Assembly: GCA_030248065.1 (NCBI GenBank)
Contig: JASAMV010005742.1
Location: 1 to 64,000, forward strand
Source of the DNA: Rhynchonema sp. JSB1_4
Lineage: Eukaryota > Nematoda > Chromadorea > Monhysterida > Xyalidae
Reading direction: 5' to 3'
Length of the DNA stretch: 64,000 bases
Part shown: positions 11,181 to 22,744 of the stretch, piece after piece
Numbering within the stretch: position 1 is the stretch's first letter
Layout: the number at the start of each line of letters is the position of its first letter
The notes under the pieces: model-generated
Database searches by the model: none
Told to the model about the DNA's origin: nothing
The model's input: the letters and a program-made list of their open reading frames with translations, nothing else
Program-made: the position numbers and the translations under genes

Positions 11181-11831
11181 AAGGCAGTCTGCGGAGGTTG
11201 TCACTCAGCCCCCGAATACCGTACGCACCCATTCGGGTGCTGGACAGGACGAAGTAAACGACCGACACAAGAAAGCACGACCGACACAGGATTTGCCTGC
11301 ATTGTCAAGCGCGGCAATTTGAAACAGAAATTGGAAAATTGTGAAGGGGAGGGAGTGGGTGACATTTGTGATTCTGTGCGAAAATGGCTTATATGCAAAA
11401 ATATTTAGGTTTATAGGTAGTCTAATGATTCATTATTGTTAAAATGGTGGGGTGGGAGATGGTGGGGAACCATGCATATCATACATGCCGGTCGGCATGT
11501 AGGCCAACTATCCGGAACAACCTTTCACCAAAACAAGTTTTGTCAACCGTTGATTGTCAACGGTCGTTTTGTCAACCGTTGATTGTCAACGGTCGAGGGA
11601 GCATGGGTAAGGGAGCATCGGTAATCTAACGCTTGTCAACGGTCGATTGTCAACCGTCGAGAGAACATGGGTAAGGGAGCATCGGTAATCTAACGCTTTT
11701 CAACGGTCGAGGGAGCACGGAACCGAAATCCGAGTGGAGGAACGCCTTTCGAAACTTTTCGAAAATGTGTCCAGTCCAGCATGTGTCGGTCGTTTAGCTC
11801 ACGCGCTGGACAACCTCCCGTAGACTGCCTT
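11181..11831. mobile_element. larger relative of the AAGGCAGTCTAC MITE containing tandem repeats
   Basis: Starts AAGGCAGTCTGCGGAGG and ends CCTCCCGTAGACTGCCTT, the same termini as the 295-bp MITE, but with a longer unrelated interior of about 650 bp. The flanking TA is no longer intact. The interior contains the palindromic tandem repeat at 11535-11715. No coding region recognised. Confidence 0.6.
11535..11715. repeat. palindromic tandem repeat GTCAACCGTTGATTGTCAAC
   Basis: Two copies of a roughly 30-bp unit built on GTCAACCGTTGATTGTCAAC, itself a near-palindrome, are followed by two copies of a roughly 65-bp unit containing GGGTAAGGGAGCATCGGTAATC. It lies inside the larger AAGGCAGTCTAC element and could fold into hairpins. 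Confidence 0.7.
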
Positions 11832-12922
11832 CACCGTACCGTTCTTTTAAAAAAAGAAAACAGACTTTTGTTTTTTCAACGCTGGACAACAAACAACGCG
11901 AAGGCGGACAGACACCGCCTTTACATCAATCACCACGACGCCAGTCATGAAATGAAACAAATATTTTACGGTCCGTGACAGCCAATCAGAATGGTGCGCT
12001 GGCCAATCAGATTTGTGCGCTGATTGGCCGATATAAATCTTTGACAAAACAACGGTGCTTGTTTCATAAAGGAACGGTGAGCCATTGATTAACCATGGCT
12101 TTCTGGTAACAGAGCGCTTCGTTCCCAGTGACAAACCCTCCCGCACACCACGACCCGTGCCGGACGACACTGTTTGTTCCACTTTCTTCTCCGATGACAC
12201 CGACAAATGATTGTCTGGGGTGAACAAGTGCGGAAAACTCGAATTTGATGTCCGTTACATTCAGTCACGTTTCTTGACCTTCGAAATGAACACCACGACA
12301 GTTCGGGGCTTCTGAAAGAACGCCGCCAATGCCGATCAATTTTTGTCTGGCTGTCTGGGGGTTATGTTTGCACGAGGAGCTCGAATTTAATATTGGTTTT
12401 ATTTTTAGATCCTCGAAATAAGACCTACATCTACAAACGACAGTCAGGGTACTGAGGCATGATTTTTTTTAAAGTTTTAGGAGTGTAATTTGCACCTAGG
12501 CAAATTATAGGCTCAAACTGCAGTGACAAATGGTTAGGTGCAAAATGACTGATTTACATGCAAAATGTCACACTGCCAGTCGGGGGCCACGCAAATATGG
12601 TGCTTGAGGGAAAGTGAATAAATAATTGGCCTGAAGAAAAAGAATGTCCGTTGTGTACTTGTAGAATAAACGCGCAGCACCGGGCAAGCAACGGCCCGAA
12701 ATCCAGGCAACAGTCCAACGACTGGGCCTGCACAGCTTCACACAGCTGTGGTACGAAGAAACGGCGACGAGACGACGTCGAACTACAGCAGACACAGGTT
12801 CCGAACGCAACTTGCGTAGTTTGGTTTATTTCACACGTATAGCTAGGGCTCCCATACGGGGCACGAGCGGGCCCAAAAACTGACTCGAAAACACCTCTAG
12901 AATACAATCCCGCCGCAACTTA
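11832..12922. other. no gene or classified repeat recognised
   Basis: 1.1 kb with mixed composition. Two CCAATCAG motifs lie near 11980-12012. Short ORFs on both strands (for example 12554-12907, -) have no recognisable domain and no supporting splice context. Confidence 0.4.
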
Positions 12923-13217
12923 AAGGCAGTCTACGGGAGGTTGTCACTCAGCCCCCGAATACCGTAACCCACCGTAATTTTGATCTGCAAGGATCGTGTC
13001 GAGACCATTTTGTTTTTTATCTATCTTTTGCGTGTTAGCGCCAACACCAACCAACATTTCTAAGTTTTGGTGATCGACGCGCATGATGACAATTTCCAGC
13101 TTGCTGCCGCTAATACACGTGTCGATAGGCAGCGAATAGCATGGGTCTCGCAACGATCTTGCTTGCGGTGGGTTACGGTATTCGGGGGCTGAGTGACAAC
13201 CTCCCGTAGACTGCCTT
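12923..13217. mobile_element. 295-bp MITE with TA target duplication (copy 2)
   Basis: Nearly identical to 8685-8979, same length, termini AAGGCAGTCTACGGGAGG and complement, with TA on both sides (12921-12922, 13218-13219). It has no coding capacity. Confidence 0.88.
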
Positions 13218-14600
13218 TACTGTATATTGAGAGAATAAGAAGAGAAAAAGAAAGGTGAGGATAAGCTAGGCTAAGCGGCGTTTGAATTTAAAAACAACCA
13301 ATAGAAAAAAAGGCAACTGCTGGTCTAAAACCGGTAAACTGTGGTGAAGTGACTGTGGGATGCGCTACGTGGGATGGCATCACAAAAATTACCTAAATGT
13401 GGTAGCGATATTTACGCAGCACGCACGCCGATAATTGTTCCCAAAAGTCAACAACTGCGGGGAGCTTGAATTTGACGTATATTTGGTCCAGCCTTTCCAG
13501 ACCATAAGTTTGGCCAGTGCTGTGGCTAGGGAGACCCCCAAAGTACAGTATCTCCCCCTCGCCGGTACGGTATGTGGCCCCCGCGCTCGCTACAGTACCT
13601 TCCTTTCTCTGGTAGGGTATCTCACTCAACTTTTCCCACTTTTCAACCCAAAAGTGCCTTTTTGGCCTAAAAATGGCTCAAAATCGGCCGAAAGTACAAA
13701 AAAACATTTGCGCGCTTCGCGCGATTTATCCATATTTGTTTGTATATGTATATATTTGCTTATGTTTTAGCCCGATGCCGCCGATGGTGATTCAGGATGG
13801 CCGATTCGGTCTCAAACATAGACCTGGAGTCAATTATCAACATTTTCTTAAGTTTCCAGTGCAAAGGTAGCTTTTCACATATTGGGTGGAAAGTGTGGTT
13901 GGGGTGGGTAGTGAGACGGGGTGGAAAGTGGGACAGGGGCGGAAAGTCAGACCCAATCATATTTTAACCAATAGCGAATTAATGCCGATCAGCCCTTAGC
14001 GTGGCTGTCTGTGCTTTGTATTTTTTATGCAATTATCAAATGTAAAACTTTGTTCCCAGTTTCAGTTCTATGTAGTTTGCAATCCCAGCACTAATGATCA
14101 CGTGACCCCCACGACTGTCGATGGACTTGTGCCCGATCAATGCCGATCCAATCGATCGATGGATGGATGGGTAACCCTAAGGGATATCTTGTAATGGGCG
14201 TCCTATCTGTATCGACTGCGGATGGTTGATGCCGATCAGCCCTTAGCGAGGCTGTCTTTGTTTTTTTAATCAAATTATCAAATGTAAAACTTGTTGCATT
14301 GTTCCGGCACCCGCTCGGGGTCGGCACCTCAACCAACATTTTGCTTATTTCTGTGTTCTGTTGGGCCTGATAGAAACAAGAAAAACAGCAGACTTTTTTC
14401 GAAAATTATAATTTACCAACGAAAAGAGCACAAGCGTTCCATCGTGGAGTGTGGCGAATCACGAAACCGATCGCCTACAGCAATCAACAACAGAACAATA
14501 GCCTCACACGCGACTGGACAACAGATAAAGAAGAGTGAAGACACCAAATTTTAACACTCCGCGCGAACGTGGGCGCATGTCGCATCGAAGCTTCGGAGTA
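13218..14600. repeat. module remnant and a direct repeat
   Basis: 13516-13740 resembles the hAT-like modules (CAGTGCTGTGGCTAGGG start, GCGCGCTTCGCGCG hairpin at about 13709). 13980-14060 and 14228-14292 are direct repeats sharing GCCGATCAGCCCTTAGCG and AATTATCAAATGTAAAACTT. A short GATC/GATG run is at 14150-14170. No gene. Confidence 0.5.
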
Positions 14601-14860
14601 ATCTGAATGTTAAACCACCTTGATTATCAGGCTAGACGCGCTCGGCCGCTCTTAACCACTACGCCACTTGTATTTCGGACAAAACATTTTCCCTTGAAAA
14701 TAAACAGACCTTGCTGCAGCTCTGAAACATTTCGTTCACAGCGGTACTGTGTGATCCACGTTGCCGCGCAATGTCAATTTGAATTTTCTGGCTTGTAAAT
14801 TCAGGAAAATTTCCGAATGGATAATCTCATAGCCAATGTGCGACCAATACATATATATTT
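14601..14860. mobile_element. degenerate MITE with tRNA-like head
   Basis: Ends in TGTGCGACCAATA and, read on the - strand, contains GGCGTAGTGGTTAAGAGCG, like the D-arm/box A region of class II (Ser/Leu) tRNAs. It is a diverged relative of the elements at 15600-15878 and 50877-51154. The left end is not clear. Confidence 0.5.
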
Positions 14861-14951
14861 GAGTGGTCGGTATTGAAAATATCGGGTCGGATTACGAACA
14901 CACGCGTTGAATATACATAAACAAGCTGACGCATAACTTCGTCACAGTACA

Positions 14952-15308
14952 TAGTGTTTCCTGTTTTTCTTGGTCCAAGGAAACAAGCGGGCCCGTGTTA
15001 TAACTGAACTTCTAGTTGAGGTCGAGATTACAATTTCGATTCAATCCCGCAGCTGGCAGAAACGTGTCAAAGTTTGCCTGTAGAATCTAACAACAACAAT
15101 GTTTCACATGCTCGGTGTGAGCTTTGTGCGTGTGCGCTGCCAGCATGTCAATGAAACATTCCCCATTGCTGCTGAGTGTCGTGCTTGGATTAACAAGGAC
15201 ACATTTTTAATCTCTTTCATTGGTTTCTGAAATCTCGACCCCAAAATGGAGTTGAGTTATAACGTGGGGTAGATTATTTCCTTTGACTTGCATAAAAAGG
15301 AAACTCTA
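14952..15308. mobile_element. 357-bp MITE, TAGTGTTTCC family (copy 1)
   Basis: Termini TAGTGTTTCCTTTTT-like and AAAAAGGAAACTCTA are inverted. About 85-90 percent identical by eye to the copy at 27264-27620. Both contain two opposed ATGTTTCA/TGAAACAT octamers. The second copy has clean TA flanks; here the left flank is ACA. Confidence 0.75.
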
Positions 15309-15599
15309 TACATATTGACACAAGTTTCACAAGTTCCCAACAGTCGGGGTCTGGCCAGGGTTGGAAAAAAAATTTTTTAACAAGTTTTTTAAAAAAATTT
15401 TTATTTCTTTAAAGTCTGAGATTCGGGGAAATTTTACCAAATTTGCCTTAAAAAACGCGCAAAAACGCGACAAAATGCAACTTTAATTGACAAGTCACTT
15501 TTGTGACTTGGTTTGCATCACTTATGATGGGTGCTTACGTCATTTCGGTGCGATCCAACAGTCTGTGCTTGATACGGACCCATGATTGCTGCTCTGTGG

Positions 15600-15878
15600 T
15601 ATTGGTTGCACAATGACTTTATAAGAATTGGTCAAATTTTTTTCCTGAATCGTAAAGAGGGAAAGTGACGGGGTGGTGACGTTGCGTTGCGTGATCGCAC
15701 ACAAAGCATGTAGTAAAGAGAATGTTTCAGACCTGCGCCAACGTGGTTGATCTGCTGGATTATTTTCTGCTGAAAATGTTTTGTGAGAATCACAAATAGC
15801 ACAGTGGTTAAGAGTGACTGAACCTGAAAATCAGGATTCCATTTGGTGAATTCTTATATGGTCATTGTGCGACCAATA
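15600..15878. mobile_element. MITE with tRNA-Ser-like internal sequence
   Basis: Termini TATTGGTTGCACAATGAC and GTCATTGTGCGACCAATA are inverted repeats. Near 15797-15840 is TAGCACAGTGGTTAAGAG followed by an arm-like CCTGAAAATCAGG, resembling the box A and anticodon arm of tRNA-Ser (UGA), with only a weak box B. Related copies are at 50877-51154 and 14601-14860. The tRNA origin is inferred from these short matches. Confidence 0.7.
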
Positions 15879-16065
15879 TCGGACACAACAGTTTGTGGTC
15901 GAATAAGCAAGATTCACTCATAAACCACACAGAATTGTGAGCTGTACAAATACTTGTCGGGTAGCTCAATCAGTCGTATATGACCGACCTAATGGGGTAT
16001 GACATCGAAGTACCATGTAGGTACATGCATACTGTGTTCCAGGTATCACGGGAAGGTATAATAAC

Positions 16066-16581
16066 CAGGGTTGGGCAAAAAAAAACGACGGCGTTTTTTC
16101 TTAAAAAAAACGACGTTTTTTTTCAAAAAAAAACGCCTGGGTCGTTTTTCGTTTTTTTTAAACCCTGAATTTCCTTGATTTTCCCTGATTTTTCAGGGAA
16201 AGTACCCTGATTATCAAGGAAAATCAATTTTTTGTCCCATTTTTTAAAAAAAATTTCGACCAATTTTTACTTTGTCGAGATACGTCGATATACGGAGTTT
16301 GACTTTCAGTGATGACCCCGGCCAAAGTTGGTCCCATGATGCGGGTCTGATATGGGATCTTAACAACTCGCTAGAAAAGGGTTGAAACCCGTTTATTTTG
16401 CCTCAGAACACATAGAATTACTTCATTTAACCACGTTTTCTTCCCAAAATGAGCGTTTTTCAATTTTTTTGAGGGCATATTTTGGTCATCTGGCCGTTTT
16501 AAAAAAAACGTTTTTTTAAAAAAAACGTTTTTTTTAAAAAAAACGATTTTTTGAAAAAAAAACGTTTTTTGCCCAACCCTG
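16066..16581. mobile_element. 516-bp hAT-like MITE, CAGGGTTGGGC family
   Basis: Termini CAGGGTTGGGCAAAAAA and TTTTTTGCCCAACCCTG with a perfect 8-bp duplication ATAATAAC (16058-16065, 16582-16589). The paralogous site at about 34757-34770 has one ATAATAAC and no insert, confirming both ends. A related 493-bp copy is at 41863-42355. Confidence 0.92.
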
Positions 16582-16785
16582 ATAATAACATCATTTGGGG
16601 CATCTTAGATACGAAATACATGCCCCAAAGGTGATCTTGTGAAGAAAATGTTTCGACCCTTGAGAAAAAAATGTCAAAAAATAACCCCCAAAAAGGCCAT
16701 TTTTGGACGTTTTAGAACATTTTGTTCCCCGAAAAATTTTTAAAAAGATTTTTTTTAATAATAAAAAAAAATTTGCCCAACCCTG

Positions 16786-18145
16786 CGTCTGGCTGCTTAC
16801 GCGCTTATGTATCACAAGTTTATGCGCTCCAGCTCAAACACAACATATGACACACCGGGCGTTCATGTGCGTGAATTGTCACAGCAGTCGATGCCTACTG
16901 TATGAATGCAGCAGCACATAATCACCATTTGTGAATGGTCATTGATCAGCGTGAGCAAGCGCGTTGTTTTTGAGTTGTCCTTTGTGCGCAAACCGACAAT
17001 TCCGAAGGGTATCCGTGGGATGCTCTAGTGGTGTAGCTACTCTGACGCGTGGCGGCAACCTACCTCCTTCCGTACCTTCTGGCCGAGATACGTGGGTCGT
17101 CCGGTAACTAGCAAATTTTTTTATGTCTGCTGATAAAAATGTATTGTAGGCACTCTAAAACGCTAATTTACAACGCAGTGCGCGATTTTTCGTCTATTTG
17201 GAGTCAAAAATACCGATTTTATACCATTTTCCTATGTTGGTGTTCACCACTGGTCCCGATCAAGTTTGTGCTAAAAGCAGCAGCACACACACATTGCAGT
17301 TGCGTCACAGATGACGAAGCGATCTTTAATAAAATTCGGTTCTGGATAAAAACTGTTAAGTGCACACAATCACCATTAAGGCAAAGACCGGTATAACGTG
17401 ACCATCTTCACTGCGCACATACGAACGCATTTAGGAGTTTGGCAATTTTAGAATGCAAAACTTTGCGTCAATTCATGAAAGTCATGCGGCCTGTGTATGA
17501 TTGTAATTTGCAAGACGTTTTCGGTTTCTGTTTTTTGCAAGCTTTCTGCGTTCCTGTGCTGCAGGCATTTCCCGCGTGCATCTGATGTTTAATGGCCGCC
17601 TACAAGAACAGAGTTTAACTGCCTGTGTGTCGTTGTGTTACGTTCGAGAACTTTCCGTATTTCGTACAAAATTTCATGTTAGCGTAAATTGTCTATGCGC
17701 CAGAAACATTTATATCATTGACAATGACAACTCAGCGAAATAACCAAAATACCCGGCCATGGTATACAATCGTCAAGTCAAGCCGCCCTAAAATGAGCGC
17801 GAGACATCCATACATAGGCAGTTCATGACAACGACACTGACTTTGCGGAAGTATTATAAGCCAAATACCCGCCTCCGATGTGCTGCGGATTCACAGTGTA
17901 GCAGTTTTGTGGTTTTTGATACTCAGCCTACGGTATTTTTGTTTCCTGAAGTGCTGCTATTTTCCGACTCTGTGTCCGCTCAAGAACCGCATGTTGACTA
18001 CAAGTAATTCTATGGAATTTGCATGACTGACGTCGCAATGGCCAAAATAGAACAACTGCAACATCGCCGGACTGTGTTGCAGGTGCTTTACTGTGTGAAG
18101 TTGAATGTTTTTAGATTCACAATTGTCAGAATCGGAACACCAACG
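16786..18145. other. spacer upstream of TIMP; one module fragment
   Basis: 17026-17235 is a diverged CAGTGGTGTAGCTAC module (GGCGGCAACCTACCT boxes, a weak GCGC motif). The rest, 17236-18145, shows no repeat or coding region that I can support and presumably contains the TIMP promoter, but no TATA box or initiator could be assigned with confidence. Confidence 0.4.
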
Positions 18146-20589
18146 ATGAGCAAATTTACGCTTCTGCTGGTCACTGTTTGCATGGTCGTGACCTTGACTG
18201 TTGCCTGTCGCTGCCTGTTCAAAACTATGCGAACACGATTCTGCGAACGAGAATTTAGTTGGTTTCAGGCGCGATATTTTTTTACCATTCTCCATCAATA
18301 TGTACATACTGGTCGGGACCCGTGCCGACGGCCCGGCTACAGTGCCGCGCCTGTGCCGTGCCACTCCCCCCCCCCCGAAGACCCGTTAGCATACCCAAAG
18401 CTACCCGTGAAAATTGACCCGTCCGCCCCTCCGAGGGAGGGGGCCACATACATACACACATACATACGGCTTCCTGTTTTAGTAGTATGTACAGTTGTAT
18501 GTGATTTGATGATTACTTTTCACGGGTGTTACTTTGCACCGCTGGAGTACCTTCTGCATTCTCGCGATTCAATACAATATTCATGACAATACATACAGGA
18601 GAATGGCAATGTAAGTCCCCTGGGGATATAATCTGTTGCAAGCTTCGAAGTTGAGATTTCAGAGAAAGAATTTCTCAATTGATACGTTCTTGTTTTACAT
18701 TATCTCGTCTTAACTCACAGTTACTCTTTGTTCTATTAGACTCCGCCTACTTTCTGTATTTCATCTTACTACTTACAGTACCGGGTGCAATTCTAGGCTG
18801 AAAGTTGAAGTCGCGTGCAAACGCGTGCACGCGCGTGCGAAACAGTGCAAAGTATAGGCAAAAGTCGAAGTAACTTCGCGTGCACGCGAAGTTTTGCGCG
18901 TGCGCTGGCGTGCGCTGCCTATCTTTTAGTACTAGGAAGTCGCGTGCACGCGACTTCGACTTTCAGCCTAGAATTGCACCCGGAACTGAATGTATACGCA
19001 GCATATTTCTTTTTCTTATTCAGTTGCCTATGAGTCTCTATCAGTCTGTCTGCTGAAGTCTAACCAACAATAAAGTGCCATGTTATTCGTCTTCTGTCCA
19101 CACTTCAATACAACAACTATGTATCAAATAAATCAAGCACATAAAACATCTGTGAAACTGTCAGTAGACGGGGAACTATAGTGTTCGGAAGCATTTCCAA
19201 ATTATTAGTCCCAGAGGAGCCTATTCGGGAAGGGGGCCACTGTGGGCATTCTCCGGCACAAACTGCGCGACACTTACAGGTATACGCGGGACGGTGGTGC
19301 TCCAGTCGAAAGTCGGCGCAGACGGCACCGTCACCAACACATATCGCATCGATGAAGTCTTCAAGGTATCTTTGCGTGAAATGCACAACGCTTTGCTTTG
19401 AGCCTTGCAATTTTTAGTGTTGCTATACTACATGTGCAAATAATACACCTCAACGCGCATAGGCGCACCACCACACGCCTCAACCAAGCATCACAGGGAA
19501 AATTTTTAGTAAAGCTATGGTAAACTACCATCACAGTGAATTTTTCGCAAATTTACTCATCTTTACTCAGGTTCACACAACTGTAAAAGATAGGAGCGCG
19601 TAAACCGACCTAAACTTTTCTTCCGGCGTTCCAAAGCTCGCCACAGCTTTGCACAGTTATACCATTCATTGAGAAATGTCGTATGGCGGACAAAACAGCG
19701 GTGAAAAAAAAGCAGGGGCAAGAACAGCGGGTTTGATATGAGAGCGGCCACTGAAACAGATATGTAACTGATGAGGAGAGAGCCAGAGCCATCGCTTGAT
19801 CTCACGAGTGAGAGCCAAGCCCATCCTGTTCAAGATACAAACTTAATAAAACACAGCGGCTGCTGTTTTTTCGCCGCTGATTTATCCGTACCCCGAGACG
19901 TTATGATTTACGGCATCTTCGAAGTTACTAAATGTCTCCCATGCACACATTCTCACGGATTTCAGAACAACGGGATGCTACGAGTGGGACAGCACTTGGG
20001 TGTTAAAACATACTTACACTCGGCGACATGTGGGTTTGGCTACAGGACGGTTGGCAGCGAGGATTTGGTGATCGGTTAGGGCTCCACCAGATAGACCCGA
20101 AACCCGAAACATAAATGTTTTCTATGTCTATGTTTCGGGTTTCGGGTTTTGAAAAAAACCCGAAACCCGAAACACAAAGCATGATAATCGAAAATGTTTT
20201 GGTCTTGCCACTTGTAGCTGACGTGCACAATTTATACAGTCAGTCGAAACATTTGCGATTATCATGCTTCGTGTTTCGGGTTTCGGGTTTTTTTTTCAAA
20301 ACCCGAAACATGGACATAGAAAAAATTTATGTTTCGGGTTTCGGGTCTATCTGGTGGAGCCCTTAGCTAATGAAAAATGTGACAGAACAAAAAAGTGATC
20401 ACGTAATTTTAATCAATGCCGTCAGTTTCCCTGTCAGGAAGGTACTACAAGTCGGCGTATCGCACCGACACGTGCTCTGGTTGGATGCAACTGTGGGCGG
20501 ATGTTTCAAGCGCCGACAAGTATTGGCTTCGAAACTGGGTGTGTCTGTTGAAGCAAAGACCCCAGGGTCACAATAGACTAAGTGAATGA
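18146..20589 (+). CDS. tissue inhibitor of metalloproteinases, NTR domain only
   Basis: TIMPs are secreted inhibitors that block metalloproteinases by inserting their N-terminal Cys into the active site. Four exons join in frame: 18146-18257, 19280-19365, 19966-20074, 20438-20589, giving 152 residues. Residues 1-20 are a hydrophobic signal peptide ending TVA, so the mature protein would begin C-R-C. Cys1, Cys3 and Cys13 have exactly the TIMP spacing (CRCLFKTMRTRFC). Later come VVLQSKV, an ATCGFG motif matching the conserved C-G after the fifth strand, TCSGWMQLW and a final Cys, completing the six cysteines of the NTR fold. The vertebrate C-terminal domain is absent, as in short invertebrate TIMPs. 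Introns 1 and 3 contain foldback elements. Splice phases (1, 0, 1) agree throughout. Family confidence is good; expression is unknown. Confidence 0.8.
18776..18988. mobile_element. foldback MITE in TIMP intron 1
   Basis: Termini CAGTACCGGGTGCAATT and AATTGCACCCGGAACTG, interior rich in CGCGTGCACGCG-type hairpins. A second copy with TA on both sides is at 31206-31364. It is non-coding despite short GC-rich ORFs. Confidence 0.75.
20079..20362. mobile_element. 284-bp foldback MITE at the TIMP intron 3 donor
   Basis: Inverted termini GGGCTCCACCAGATAGACCC are flanked by TTA on both sides (20076-20078, 20363-20365); TTA/TWA duplication suggests PIF/Harbinger. The interior repeats CCCGAAACCCGAAAC. 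The left TTA is part of the GTTA donor of TIMP exon 3, so the element starts only 4 nt into the intron yet keeps GTTAGG. Confidence 0.8.
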
Positions 20590-20761
20590 GCTGCCGTGTA
20601 CTTTGGTTGCTAAGCAAAATACCTACTACTCTGCGCAAAATGCCATTTGAATTCAACATTTTGTGCCACACAAATCGGTGTACACCAAATATTGTTTTGC
20701 AAAAAAACACAACCCACAAATGTTTTACCCATGTATGTACGCCAGTACAGGTTGTCTTTGT

Positions 20762-20767
20762 AATAAA
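20762..20767 (+). promoter_or_regulatory. candidate polyadenylation signal of TIMP
   Basis: AATAAA on the + strand about 173 nt after the TIMP stop and before the next transposon. It is the only canonical hexamer seen in that interval; usage is inferred. Confidence 0.4.
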
Positions 20768-20874
20768 TCTTTCGCAAAGTATGGCATCGTGTATTTTGAA
20801 TGTGCGAAGAAGCTGACAGAAAGCAACAAACTGAAACTAAGAATAAGAAAACCAGCATTCTGTATTGCGATTAA

Positions 20875-21956
20875 AGGTGCTGGTTAACAACCCTTCGACC
20901 GCGCTTGATCTTGGGGGTAGTATATTTTAACAAAGTTTGGACATCGTGTTACTCGACCCTAATCTGGCGAACCGATTGGTTGCTTCCTGATGTTTCACGG
21001 CCACGTTGAAGTTTGCCCCTGGTGAAAAAGACCGAAAAGATTTGAAATGCTGCTGTGACACGAATAGGCTGTTTCAAAGTTTGATACTGGAGTGACAGCA
21101 ACCTCCAACACTGTGGCGAAAACCGCAATGCACAATAGCTATTGAAACGTCCGCATTGTTGCATAAAAAAATAAAAGGTTTCAAAAACCTGGCCATTTTT
21201 TGTTAGGATTTTCTACTCGTATAATTTTAAGCATCTGTGGTGAATGAAATAAGTTGTCAATTACAAATAAAAATCCTCTAATTATCAAGTTTTTTGTTTG
21301 TGCTCCCCAGTTTTCAAAACCCTACACAGCTCACACAATGTTTACCACAACATGCGCAAGGCAGCCATTCCACAGCGCACACACACACAAAGCTTGCCAG
21401 CAGTGAAACATTACTGTGTTGTCGCTACCGGCTGTGTGTTGTCGTTGTGTGTGCGCTGTGGAATGGCTGCCTTGCGCATGTTGTGGTAAACATTGTGTGA
21501 GCTGTGTAGGGTTTTGAAAACTGGGAAGCACAAACAAAAATCTTGATAATTAGAGGATTTTTATTTGTAATTGACAATTTATTTCATTTACCACAGATGC
21601 TTAAAATTATACGAGTAGAAAATCCTAACAAAAAATGGCCAGGTTTCTGAAACCTTTTATTTTTTTATTCAACAATGCGGACGTTTCAATATCTATTGTG
21701 GACTGCGGTTTTCGCCACAATGTTGGAGGTTGCTGTCACTCCAGTATCAAACTTTGAAACAGCCTATTCGTGTCACAGCAGCGTTTCAAATTTTTTCGGT
21801 TTTTTTCACCAGGGGCAAACTTCAACGTGGCCGTGAAAGGTCAGGAAGCAACCAATCGGCTCGCCAGATTAGGGTCGAGTAACACGATGTCCAAACTTTG
21901 TTTATATATACTACCCCCAAGATCAAGCGCGGTCGAAGGGTTGTTAACCAGCACCT
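20875..21956. mobile_element. 1.08-kb full-length palindrome with TTAA flanks
   Basis: Arms begin AGGTGCTGGTTAACAACCC and end with its complement. TTAA lies on both sides (20871-20874, 21957-21960), the piggyBac-type target. Nearly the whole element is one inverted repeat of about 500-bp arms around a short centre near 21420 with opposed GTGTGTTGTCG-like tracts. It has no transposase, only short mirrored ORFs. Confidence 0.85.
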
Positions 21957-21983
21957 TTAACCAATATGTACATCATATGTGTG

Positions 21984-22736
21984 CAGGGTTGGATTAAAAA
22001 AAATTTTTATTATCGAACTTTTTTTTTAACTTTTTTGAATTTTTAAAAATTTTTTTTAAGATTTACTTTTTTTTATTCCGGACCACAAAAATTTCGGTTC
22101 TCAACGTGAAAAATTGTCGAAAATTTTTGTAAGTATATTTGATTGCACTTGAGAATATAGGAATAGTTGACACCGACCAGTTGTGTTCACAAACGGGCAG
22201 TAGCGAGGTTATATTTTTTACAATGAGCCAGATAACGTGACAATTCGCGTTGGGGATAGCCTGTCCACCATATGTACCAACATCTGTAGATTGTAGTATA
22301 AAAAGTGAAGGGAAAGTGAAGTCACGGGAAAGGTAAATGATTGGCACATTTTTTAAGCAAAGTTACATGAAAACAGCTGCATAACCCGCGGTGTTGGAAC
22401 GATAATTTTGGACTTCAAGCAGATTTGACTTCCTGGAATAAGTGAATGCGCACATAATGACGGCTGCTTAGGTTGTTTAGTAGAGCCACGGACTGTCTAA
22501 CTTTGTAATGACATTGTACCGATGCGAAAAACAAGCGCCGCAGGCGATTTTTTGAGAAAAAAACAAGCAGAAACATGCATAAAAACATGCATTTTCACCA
22601 CAAAAAGGGGGAAAATAATAAAAAAAAGTTGTGAAATAATAAAAAAAGTGAACTTACTTTTCTAATTTTTAAAAACCGAAAAAATGGCGAACTTTTTTTA
22701 CAAAAAAATTTTTACTTTTTTTTTAACCCAACCCTG
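21984..22736. mobile_element. 753-bp hAT-like MITE, CAGGGTTGG ends
   Basis: Perfect 8-bp duplication TATGTGTG (21976-21983, 22737-22744) around CAGGGTTGG...CCCAACCCTG. Ends are A/T homopolymer-rich. A GCGCCGCAGGCG motif at about 22537-22549 matches the hairpin found in other families here. No coding region. Confidence 0.9.
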
Positions 22737-22744
22737 TATGTGTG

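Larger units (their letters stand above)
15356..16785. mobile_element. composite hAT-like element with nested insertions
   Basis: Starts CAGGGTTGG and ends CCCAACCCTG, flanked by GGTCTGGC and CGTCTGGC (7 of 8). It carries two other elements: a MITE at 15600-15878 and a younger hAT-like MITE at 16066-16581. The right third (from about 15880) is repeated at 34573-35003, where the younger insertion is absent. Poly-A/T-rich ends are typical of this family. No transposase ORF is present. Confidence 0.8.

Noticed and set aside
14091..14339. Possible regulatory GATC/GATG cluster
   Set aside because: A short degenerate tandem run without any neighbouring gene.
18023..18586. Single 187-codon ORF over TIMP exon 1
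   Set aside because: Only the part from 18146 to 18257 fits the TIMP pattern; downstream it runs through the intron.
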